A DNA stretch of 64,000 nucleotides from Pontibacter sp. SGAir0037. GTDB lineage: Bacteria > Bacteroidota > Bacteroidia > Cytophagales > Hymenobacteraceae. Shown piece by piece: positions 45,750-53,189 of the stretch. Position numbers and translations under genes: made by a program. The notes beneath the pieces were generated by a model. That model searched no databases. It was not told where the DNA came from and was given only the letters and a program-made list of their open reading frames with translations. The number at the start of each line of letters is the position of its first letter. Within the stretch, counting starts at the first letter, position 1. The stretch spans positions 1,612,001-1,676,000 of the forward strand of contig NZ_CP028092.1 in assembly GCF_005491705.1 (NCBI RefSeq). Direction: 5' to 3'.

Positions 45750-46124
45750 ATGATAAAGGCTTATAAACTTTATACCGGAAACGACGGCCATTCCTATGTG
45801 GCTGCAGGTTATGTAGCAGAAGATATCAGCACCCTCACTACCTCCATTCATTTTAAGCAGACACCTCCTAACTCTGAGTACGACTGGCATACGGCACCCA
45901 CCACACAGTTTGTCATAACGCTGGCAGGAACCTTGGAATTTACCACCAGCCTGGGCGACACTTTTATACTGCAGGCGGGAGAAATTTTAATCGCCACAGA
46001 CACTACAGGGAAAGGCCATAAATGGCGCATGCTCGGAGATGCGCCCTGGGTACGATCCTATATAAAATTTGAGCACGACACACAGGTTAATTTTATTCCT
46101 GACCCGTCTGAAAGTGTAGCATAG
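45750..46124 (+). CDS. Cupin-domain protein
   Basis: Starting at the ATG 45750 (MIKAYKLYTGNDGHSYVAAG) gives 124 residues, a single small beta barrel; the family core begins here, though an in-frame ATG at 45723 exists. Cupin motifs are DWHTAPTTQFVITLAGTLEFTT and DTFILQAGEILIATD. One expected metal-binding His is present (DWHTAP), and the second motif has GHKWRM. The substrate is unknown; it stands alone. Confidence 0.8.
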   Translation: MIKAYKLYTGNDGHSYVAAGYVAEDISTLTTSIHFKQTPPNSEYDWHTAPTTQFVITLAGTLEFTTSLGDTFILQAGEILIATDTTGKGHKWRMLGDAPWVRSYIKFEHDTQVNFIPDPSESVA

Positions 46125-46488
46125 CAGGCAACGACAACCTCGTTTCGGAAGCCCTGTACTGCCATACCGGCAGGATCAAATAATCATATTTTGATAAACT
46201 TTAATATTTAGGTTAATCATCGATAATTAACTACATTTACACGTTAATTTTCAGCCTAATAGCTTAATAATATTTTAAATACAATTTCTTTTAACAGCCA
46301 GGTTTTAGCTGGTGGTGAAAAAGTATAAATATAAAACTATTTTAACCGGGTTTATCTGCCGGCTTGCTGCCGGAAACCTGATGTAAAGTAGTGGCCGCAG
46401 GCAAAACTTAAGCTAATTTATAACAGTAGCAGCTTATCCGGGTAAAGCTTTATAAGCCGGATCTGTACCCAACGACTATAACGCACCT
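46125..46488. other. Intergenic region before the YaiO-type gene
   Basis: About 360 bases, AT-rich in its middle. No gene or clear promoter was identified, although it must carry the promoter of the following two-gene operon. Confidence 0.4.
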
Positions 46489-47817
46489 ATGACGAAGACC
46501 AGCGCAGGTTTAGATTTTAGACGCCAATACTTTAGCAATAGCCATAGCACGCAGGCAGGGAAACTGCTTCTTTTCAGAAAGGCTAAACAAGTTCTCTTTG
46601 TTCTTTGCTTTTGTATCTTCTCTGCCACCAGCACCTACGGACAGACAACTACCCCGGAAGAGAAGTTTGAGCAGGCGCGTGATTTAGCTTTCAATCAAAA
46701 AAATTACGATGCTGCCATTCGGCTTTGCCTCGAAGCCCTGGAGCAGAACCCGGATAATGCCGACATACAAGTGTTTTTAGGCAGAGTGTATTACTGGAAC
46801 GGCCAGCCTGAGGCATCGCTTCAGGTGCTGCAGCAGGCAATGGCCAGCAAACCCGATTACGAGGATGCCGCTGTAGCTATCGCGGATATTTCGTATTACC
46901 AGGAAAACTTTACAGCCTCCCTCTCCTACAGCGAACAGGGGCTGCAGTACCACCCGGCTTCCAGGCCGTTGATGCAGCGTAAAATCAAAGCCCTGGCTGC
47001 TCTTACGCGTTTTCAGGAAGCCTATGTGCTAACAGACAGCTTACTGGCCATTGATCCTTCCAACAACCAGCTGCGCTCGCTGGCAGAACAGCTCCGGGAC
47101 TATAGCTCCAAAAGCAGGATAGGCCTTTCTTACGACTATACTTATTTCGACAGGCAGTTTGCCAACGACTGGCACATGATCAGCATCGATTATACCAGGC
47201 AGACCCGTGCAGGCTCTGTCGCAGGCAGGTTAAATTATGCCAACCGCTATGCACAAAGCGGTGTTCAGGTAGAGGCCGAAGCTTACCCCCGCATCTCCCA
47301 AACTTTTTATACCTATGCTAACCTGGGCTACTCACCAGATTACCCGGTATTCCCGAAGGTGAGAGCAGGTTTTTCGCTTTTTGCCAACCTGCCCAGGGCC
47401 TTCGAAGCAGAGGCCGGCTTCCGCTATCTTCACTTCGAAAACGATACCTGGACCTATACCGCATCGGTGGGTAAATACTACCACAAGTTCTGGTTTAATG
47501 CCCGCACCTACTTAACGCCCAGGCAGAATCAGCTATCTCATTCATACGCTTTTACTACACGCTACTACCTGAAGGGGGCTGATGACTTCCTCTCCTTTTC
47601 CATCGGCCAAGGCATAACGCCCGACGACAGAAGCCAGGCAGTTCAGTTAAATACGGTTTATAATTTGCAGACATTCCGGGTTGGAGCCGCCTATCATTTT
47701 ACCATACATAGGCTGAATGTAGTGACGCTCAGTGGCCGTTACGAAAACGTGGAGTTCCTGCCCGAAACCAATGGCAACCAGGTTTACCTGGCCATAGGAT
47801 ATCAGCGGAGGTTTTAG
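46489..47817 (+). CDS. TPR and YaiO-family outer-membrane beta-barrel protein
   Basis: A 442-residue exported protein. After a signal peptide (VLFVLCFCIFSATSTYGQ, about 35-52), TPR-like helical repeats occupy about 58-205 (ALEQNPDNADIQVFLGRVYYWN and NQLRSLAEQLRDY). The rest is a beta barrel of alternating aromatic strands, as in YaiO proteins, ending with an aromatic residue (IGYQRRF). YaiO barrels often accompany polysaccharide export or glycosyltransferase genes. Here it is followed by a membrane phosphatase-like gene after 13 bases, so the two are almost certainly co-transcribed. Confidence 0.85.
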   Translation: MTKTSAGLDFRRQYFSNSHSTQAGKLLLFRKAKQVLFVLCFCIFSATSTYGQTTTPEEKFEQARDLAFNQKNYDAAIRLCLEALEQNPDNADIQVFLGRVYYWNGQPEASLQVLQQAMASKPDYEDAAVAIADISYYQENFTASLSYSEQGLQYHPASRPLMQRKIKALAALTRFQEAYVLTDSLLAIDPSNNQLRSLAEQLRDYSSKSRIGLSYDYTYFDRQFANDWHMISIDYTRQTRAGSVAGRLNYANRYAQSGVQVEAEAYPRISQTFYTYANLGYSPDYPVFPKVRAGFSLFANLPRAFEAEAGFRYLHFENDTWTYTASVGKYYHKFWFNARTYLTPRQNQLSHSYAFTTRYYLKGADDFLSFSIGQGITPDDRSQAVQLNTVYNLQTFRVGAAYHFTIHRLNVVTLSGRYENVEFLPETNGNQVYLAIGYQRRF

Positions 47818-47830
47818 CATTAATGATTAT

Positions 47831-48925
47831 ATGAGCAACATATTCCCATTGCGTTCGCTAAACTGGCCCCTGTTCCTGTTTACGTGGCTTTGCACTGGTT
47901 TTGCAGCCGGTGCTTACCTGTTGCTGGTGCCGCTTCGGGCTATTTTAACGTTTATTCGTGAAAACGAATACAGCAGCCTGACAGAAACTGCGGCAGTCGG
48001 CACCTGTATAATCCTGTTGGTGATTACTACCTTTGCGATCTCCTTTTACCTGGTTTCCCTTTTTTCCAGAAGCCACTCTCCCTTGCGCTATGCAGCTGTT
48101 CTTGCCCCCGTTGCTTTGGCAGGCTATGCGCTTTACCTGTTCCTAAACCCGGAGAACATACAATCCAGATCGGCCGGCACAGACCAGGTGGCACCCGGTT
48201 TTGCCATAGGTGCCTACCCGGAAGAAGAAAAACTGGAGCAACTTAAAGCTGAAGGTTACACAGGTGTAATCACATTGCTGCACCCGCTGGTAGTGCCCTT
48301 CGAACCCATATTATTGGAACAGGAAAGAGAAGCGGCCGAAGAAGTTGGCATAGAACTGATTGAAGCACCCATGCTTCCCTGGATTGGTGATAACTCCGCC
48401 TCCATCCAAAAGTTGAAAGCCCTTGCCCTTCATCCGAAAGGTAAGTATTACATTCATTGTTACCTCGGAAAAGACCGGGTGAACATGGTAAAGAAAATCC
48501 TGCTTGCCAGTAATCAGCCGCTGCAAAACGAACTGGAAGGAAGTGCCCGCACCTTACAGGACATCGCAGCCTTTGAAAGAGGACCTATTATACAGATAAC
48601 ACCAGCTATCTACCTGATCCCGCTTCCTACTGATGATGAATATTTCGGCTACCTGGTGGCCGGCGAGGCAGGCAGCATTGTATCTTTGCTGGACCCAAGC
48701 GTTGCCGATGACAAACCGCATATCGAAAAAGAGGCTGCTGTAGCGACTCAATATAACCTGCCCTACTACAACCTGCCCCTTAACGAACAATCTTCCCAGG
48801 CTGAAATGCGTGCCGTAGCCCGTGAAATTCTTACCTTACCCAAGCCAGTGGTAATACACCATTTCTCCACCAATTACGAACTCTCCCAGAAATTTGAAGC
48901 TGTACTACGGGAAGAGGTGAAGTAG
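47831..48925 (+). CDS. Membrane protein with tandem tyrosine-phosphatase-like domains
   Basis: A 364-residue protein. Three N-terminal membrane helices (about 12-112) precede a cytoplasmic dual-specificity-phosphatase-like domain: FAIGAYPEEEKLEQLKAEGYTGVITLL, then the signature HCYLGKDR with Cys210 and Arg216 (CX5R) and a possible acid Asp in WIGDNSAS. The final 100 residues repeat the pattern (IYLIPLPTDDEYFGYLVAGEAGSIVSLL, and VVIHHFSTNYELS), but the Cys and Arg are missing, so this copy looks inactive. Downstream of the YaiO barrel; a role in exopolysaccharide control is a reasonable guess. Confidence 0.75.
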   Translation: MSNIFPLRSLNWPLFLFTWLCTGFAAGAYLLLVPLRAILTFIRENEYSSLTETAAVGTCIILLVITTFAISFYLVSLFSRSHSPLRYAAVLAPVALAGYALYLFLNPENIQSRSAGTDQVAPGFAIGAYPEEEKLEQLKAEGYTGVITLLHPLVVPFEPILLEQEREAAEEVGIELIEAPMLPWIGDNSASIQKLKALALHPKGKYYIHCYLGKDRVNMVKKILLASNQPLQNELEGSARTLQDIAAFERGPIIQITPAIYLIPLPTDDEYFGYLVAGEAGSIVSLLDPSVADDKPHIEKEAAVATQYNLPYYNLPLNEQSSQAEMRAVAREILTLPKPVVIHHFSTNYELSQKFEAVLREEVK

Positions 48926-49121
48926 TAAAGAGCAATATCTCCAACTAAACACTTTTTACATGGTTTTACATTTGAGCTGGTGCCAGAAGTATGATACCGC
49001 AAAATCTTCTTAAACAATTTTACTTCAAGCTATATAAATTCTAAATATAATTACAACTTTTAATACTCATTAAATTAATATATACTTATATTTAATTATA
49101 TAATACAGATATTAATTCTTT

Positions 49122-49983
49122 ATGAGCCAACTTGATATTCTCCGTCGGCACCTGACCATATTACGTCTGGTGCAGCCACCATTCCTATACCCCAGCAAAG
49201 CTAAAATATTAGAGCGTTTGCGCCAGGAAGATTTAGAATCGGTTTCCGCCAGAACATTTGATCGGGATAAACGGGAAATAGAAAGCTTCTATGGCATTCG
49301 GATAAAACCTTCCCGTAAATACAGAGGCTATTACCTGTACCAGCCTGAAGACGAAGACCTTTCTAATTTCAGGCAGTTTTTCCAGTTGCTGGAGCGGTGC
49401 GAGCGCCTGGCTTTCCTCACCAATTCGTCTGATGCGTTACGGACCAGCAAATACCTGCTGCTGAAAGAAAACCAGTCCCAACTGGGACTTCAGCATTTAC
49501 CTGTTATTTGGAAAGCGCTAAGAATGCAGCTGCAACTCCAGTTTAAGTACCAGACTTTTCACGCTCCTGAACCAAAACCCTACCAGCTGGACCCGCTTAT
49601 GCTGCTGGAGTATCGCAACCGCTGGTACCTGGCCGCCTGGGATGCGGAAGAACAACGTTTTATGGAGAGGATGCAGGAACCCCAGCTAACACAGGTGCCG
49701 GTGCAGACAGACAGAAGAGCCGAGTTTCTGGCGCTGAAGCAGGATGCGCTGGGAGTTTTATATAGGCCCTGACCATAAGGTGGCAGAGGTGCTGCTAAGA
49801 GTAGATACCCACATGACTCCTTATATCAAAACCGTGCCCCTACACGCCAGCCAGACCATTGTGGAGGAGAATGCAAACGGCACGACGATCTGCCTGCGCA
49901 TTATTATTAATCCGGAGCTGGAGATGGCTGTCCTGAGCTATGGTGAGCATGTGGAGGTGCTGGAGCAGATACTCTGGACCTGA
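49122..49983 (+). pseudogene. Decayed WYL-domain regulator
   Basis: Compared with the intact 306-residue paralog at 50761-51681, this copy keeps the start MSQLDILRRHLTILRLVQPP and WYL core (YRNRWYLAAWD). It has lost four codons around RFMERMQEP (intact copy RFKTFGLERIQEP), has one extra T in a run at 49756-49759 that shifts the frame after QDALGV, and its tail ends early after EHVEVLE. Frame +2 (49744-49983) continues the homology. The protein would be truncated after 216 residues. Three lesions argue for real decay rather than a sequencing error, though the frameshift alone could be one. Confidence 0.88.
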
Positions 49984-50073
49984 AGGGTAAAAAGAACAGG
50001 AAAGCCAAGCATACTTTGCATCCTACGCCAACAGGAAAAGAAAAATACCCCTGCTGCAAGTAAAAATAACTCA

Positions 50074-50123
50074 GCAGTAGAGCCACCTGATAAGCTTAAG
50101 AACTTATCTGGTGGCTCTACTGC
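50074..50123. terminator. Hairpin between convergent genes
   Basis: Arms 50074-50094 and 50103-50123 are complementary over 21 bases with one mismatch and an eight-base loop. No clear T tract. It separates the WYL pseudogene from the XRE gene. Confidence 0.6.
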
Positions 50124-50149
50124 ACTTAGCACCCCAAAGGTATACCAGG

Positions 50150-50557
50150 TTATTTATCTTTCCTTCCGAGCCCCTTCAGTAACTCCACCTTCTCCCGCTC
50201 GCTTTGCAGCAGCCGTTCCATCAGGGCGATTTTTTCGTCGTAAAGCGAAATTATTTTTTCAATCGGATTTAACTGGTTATAGATACCATGTGAGCCTTCG
50301 TAATTATTCTGAATATTATAGATAACAGCTTCATCGCTGTAGTTCTTAATAGCTTCAGCCGATACTCCCAACACCTTCGCCACTTTCTGCAAAATCGCCT
50401 CCTCTACCTGCTCACTCTGCTCGATACGTGAAACGGTCTGCTGGCTCACTCCCAGCTCGTATGCTAGGGTTTCCTGCTTCATGGCGCGCAGCTCCCGGAT
50501 GCGGCTGATCTTCCTGCCCATATGTACAGCAGAAGGTCGTGTTGATGTCGTTTCCAT
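50150..50557 (-). CDS. XRE-family helix-turn-helix regulator
   Basis: A 135-residue DNA-binding protein. The helix-turn-helix is clear: RIRELRAMKQETLAYELGVSQ followed by QTVSRIEQSEQ (about 18-48), and a coiled-coil-like C-terminal part (IEKIISLYDEKIALMERLLQ) would dimerise. An ATG at codon 13 (MGRKISRIREL) is an alternative start. It lies between two WYL paralogs and is divergent from the intact one, close to the cas operon, so it may regulate the region. A tandem repeat upstream could be its site. Confidence 0.92.
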   Translation of the reverse strand: METTSTRPSAVHMGRKISRIRELRAMKQETLAYELGVSQQTVSRIEQSEQVEEAILQKVAKVLGVSAEAIKNYSDEAVIYNIQNNYEGSHGIYNQLNPIEKIISLYDEKIALMERLLQSEREKVELLKGLGRKDK

Positions 50558-50597
50558 TCAGTAAATATATTAAATTTTAGTTGGAGTAGAAATCCAT

Positions 50598-50615
50598 TTA
50601 TGGCGCTTATGGCGC
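50598..50615. promoter_or_regulatory. Tandem 9-bp direct repeat in the divergent XRE/WYL promoter region
   Basis: TTATGGCGC occurs twice head to tail, about 40 bases before the XRE start. The last copy, with the next base, is one mismatch from TTTTGGCGCA in the hairpin before cas6 (51875-51884), suggesting a shared regulator. Confidence 0.4.
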
Positions 50616-50760
50616 AAAGCTGAAATAAATCAAAATTACCAGGTACCTCCCCTTCGTATTAATCGAATATATTCAATAAAATTTTGCAATCACCTTATAA
50701 AAATATATTTTAATCCATATATTTATTAAAACTTTCAAATTATACCCACCAATCTTTTTA

Positions 50761-51681
50761 ATGAGCCAACTTGCCATTTTACGTCGGCACCTGACCATAT
50801 TACGCTTGGTGCAGCCCCCTTTTTTGTACCCTAGCAAAGCTAAAATACTGGAACGTTTGCAGGATGAGGAACTGGATTCACTTTCACCCAGAACATTTGA
50901 CCGTGATAAACGAGACATAGAGGACTTTTACGGCATCCGGGTTGAATACTGCTCCAGGCGGAGAGGCTATTACCTGCACCAACCCGAGGATGAGGACCTG
51001 TCTAATTTTCGCCAGTTTTTCCAGTTGCTGGAGCGTAGCGAGCGGCTGGCTTTTTTAACCAATTCCTCTGATGCCCTGCGCACCAGCAAATACCTGCTGC
51101 TGGAAGAGAGCCCTAACCAACAGGGTTTACAACACTTACCCGTTCTATGGGAGGCGCTGCGCATGCAACGGCAGGTTTCATTCAGCTATCAGACCTTTCA
51201 CTCACCTAAACCGAAACCGTACCAGCTAGACCCGCTTATGCTGCTGGAGTACCGCAACCGCTGGTACCTGGCCGCCTGGGACGCCGTAGGAAAGCGTTTC
51301 AAGACTTTCGGCCTGGAGCGTATCCAGGAGCCTCGGTTAACCGCTGTGCCTGTTCGGGAAGACAGAAGGGCGGAGTTCCTGGTCCTGAAGCAGGATGCGC
51401 TGGGGGTTTATATCGGCCCAGACCATGAGGTGGCAGATGTAGTGCTGCGAGTGGATCAAATAATGTCACCTTATGTCAGAACTGTTCCGATTCACCACAG
51501 CCAGACTGTGGTAGCGGAAGATGAAACAGGCATAACGGTCGCTTTACGGATTATTGTGTGTAAGGAATTAGAGGCAGCGATCCTTGGCTTCGGTGAGCAC
51601 GTGGAGGTGCTGGAGCCGGTGGAGCTGCGGGAGAGGATCAGAGAGCGGGTGCAGCAAATGGTAAGTCAGTACAGAGAGTAG
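50761..51681 (+). CDS. WYL-domain transcriptional regulator
   Basis: A 306-residue intact regulator. The N-terminal 80 residues hold a winged-helix-like DNA-binding segment (SPRTFDRDKRDIEDFYGI). The WYL domain (about 135-220) shows VSFSYQTFHSPKPKPYQLDPLML and the name motif in YRNRWYLAAWD, and the C-terminal extension (about 225-306) is the usual WCX part. WYL proteins bind nucleic-acid-like ligands and often control CRISPR-Cas and other defence genes. It is directly upstream of cas6 on the same strand, with a 238-base gap, and has a decayed duplicate at 49122-49983. Confidence 0.93.
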   Translation: MSQLAILRRHLTILRLVQPPFLYPSKAKILERLQDEELDSLSPRTFDRDKRDIEDFYGIRVEYCSRRRGYYLHQPEDEDLSNFRQFFQLLERSERLAFLTNSSDALRTSKYLLLEESPNQQGLQHLPVLWEALRMQRQVSFSYQTFHSPKPKPYQLDPLMLLEYRNRWYLAAWDAVGKRFKTFGLERIQEPRLTAVPVREDRRAEFLVLKQDALGVYIGPDHEVADVVLRVDQIMSPYVRTVPIHHSQTVVAEDETGITVALRIIVCKELEAAILGFGEHVEVLEPVELRERIRERVQQMVSQYRE

Positions 51682-51741
51682 ACTAGATCGAGGCTTCAGC
51701 AGAAAAAAAAAATTAAAATTATTTCAAATATTCCCATAGTT

Positions 51742-51749
51742 TAATTTTG
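51742..51749 (+). promoter_or_regulatory. Possible -7 element of the cas operon
   Basis: TAATTTTG matches TAnnTTTG, 171 bases before the cas6 ATG; a good -33 element is not evident. It would give a long 5' leader containing the hairpin at 51863-51887. Confidence 0.35.
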
Positions 51750-51862
51750 TTTAAAGAAAAATTAACTACATTTAATACAACAAACACCTACTTGGTATAG
51801 AAATTAGTTGAATTTCGTTTAGGCTTACCTTATCAATTGCACCTTCTTGGTAATTTTTTACT

Positions 51863-51887
51863 TACTGCGCCGTGTTTTGGCGCAGTA
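51863..51887 (+). promoter_or_regulatory. Perfect 9-bp hairpin before cas6
   Basis: TACTGCGCC and GGCGCAGTA (loop GTGTTTT) form a perfect inverted repeat ending 32 bases before the cas6 ATG. It could be a protein-binding palindrome or an mRNA structure. It lacks a T tract, so it is unlikely to be a terminator. Confidence 0.55.
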
Positions 51888-51919
51888 CATCTTTACTATT
51901 GTCTCAATAATTGCAGCAT

Positions 51920-52588
51920 ATGAAAAAGATACTCTTAAAACTATCACCCAATACGCAGCCAGTGCCCTTTAACCACCTGCACGAGCTTACCAAGCGGCTG
52001 CACCGCTGGCTGGGGCCTGAGAATGATCTGCACGACGGACTGAGCCTGTACAGCTTTGGGTGGCTGAGGGGTGGAACGGCCAGAAAAGTAGCCCTCTCCT
52101 TCCCCACTGGTGCCACATGGCAGATTTCCTTTTATGATGAAGAGGCAACCAGTAAACTGTTAATGGGCATTATTAACAGTCCAGAGCTTTTCTATGGGAT
52201 GCGGGTTTATGAAGTGCAGGAACTTCCGGCTCCAGCTTTCGGTGAACAATATCGTTTTCTGGCTGATGGGCCCATCGTAGCGCGACAGGTTAGGCCTGAT
52301 GGCACCCGCGAATACCTTTTGCATGATGCACCTGCCGCCGACATAGCGCTAACTGCCACATTACGGCACAAGCTTGAAAAAGCAGGCCTCTCTTCCGATG
52401 GCGTTTCCGTTTATTTCGACCGCTCTTTCCTGACACCGCAGCAAAAGCTGGTAGAAATAAAAGGCATCAGGCACAAAGGCAGCATCTGCCCTGTGGTGGT
52501 AGAGGGTTCGCCGGAGGCAGTGGAGTTTGCCTGGTTAGTGGGTGCCGGAGAGCTGACAGGCAGTGGTTTTGGGGCTTTAAATCTTTAG
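51920..52588 (+). CDS. cas6: CRISPR pre-crRNA endonuclease Cas6
   Basis: Start at ATG 51920 (MKKILLKLSPNTQPVPF), 222 residues; a TTG nine bases earlier is less likely. Cas6 proteins cut the repeat in the array transcript to make crRNAs. Two ferredoxin-like folds are expected from the strand pattern; the C terminus carries the Gly-rich loop GAGELTGSGFGALNL, the best family hallmark. A His in NHLHELTKRLHRW could be catalytic. It opens the cas operon, 4 bases before cas5. Its base composition is GC-rich like the host genes, unlike the next four genes. Confidence 0.93.
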   Translation: MKKILLKLSPNTQPVPFNHLHELTKRLHRWLGPENDLHDGLSLYSFGWLRGGTARKVALSFPTGATWQISFYDEEATSKLLMGIINSPELFYGMRVYEVQELPAPAFGEQYRFLADGPIVARQVRPDGTREYLLHDAPAADIALTATLRHKLEKAGLSSDGVSVYFDRSFLTPQQKLVEIKGIRHKGSICPVVVEGSPEAVEFAWLVGAGELTGSGFGALNL

Positions 52589-52592
52589 CAAT

Positions 52593-53183
52593 ATGAGTGA
52601 AACTATACTTTACTTAGTAAAATTTACAGGGCCTTTTGCTTTTATTAAGCCTTGGACCGCAGTAAGAGACATTGAAACATATAGTCAGCAATTTCTAACG
52701 CCTTCTATTACAGAGGGGATTGAGAAAAAGCTCTTCCCTCAACTATTAGGCACCTCGGGTATACAGAAAATCAAAAGGCATCGGCTCAGATACGCTGGCA
52801 TGTCAATGCAAATGGAGCAGACGCAAACCAGAGGCTGGAATAAAAGCAGCAAGAAAATGGAAAGGCCACGCTCTATATTATATCGGGGGATATTACTGAA
52901 TCCTGTTTTGTATTTAGCTTTTGCGTCAGAGAAAGATGCTCAAATAGCCTCTCAACAACATATCTGCTTATGTAGAAATGAAGATGTACTCTTACCTGAT
53001 GAGCAAATAGTAACTGTAACAGAACTTGAATTTGATACAAACCAAGAGCAGTATGCTGGCTTTGAACTTATGTTTGAGCAAAGTGAGCATGCTTTCTTAG
53101 TGGGTCATAACCGCTGGAGTGATGCTGAACCCATGTATGGCTCATTAAAAACCTATGGTAATCCCGTAAGAATCTTATCCTAA
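52593..53183 (+). CDS. cas5: Cas5 subunit of the type I effector complex
   Basis: A 196-residue Cas5. The N-terminal strand and loop LVKFTGPFAFIKPWTAVRD match the Cas5 pattern (K-x-GP-A-F), and FLTPSITEGIEKKLFP follows, as in Cas5 of Bacteroidota and DevS-like groups. Cas5 caps the 5' handle of the crRNA in Cascade. It sits between cas6 and cas3, an unusual place, since Cas5 is normally beside cas7 and cas8. The gene is AT-rich (23 of 60 G+C in the row 52921-52980). Subtype I-B-like is likely but not certain. Confidence 0.85.
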   Translation: MSETILYLVKFTGPFAFIKPWTAVRDIETYSQQFLTPSITEGIEKKLFPQLLGTSGIQKIKRHRLRYAGMSMQMEQTQTRGWNKSSKKMERPRSILYRGILLNPVLYLAFASEKDAQIASQQHICLCRNEDVLLPDEQIVTVTELEFDTNQEQYAGFELMFEQSEHAFLVGHNRWSDAEPMYGSLKTYGNPVRILS

Positions 53184-53189
53184 AACAAT

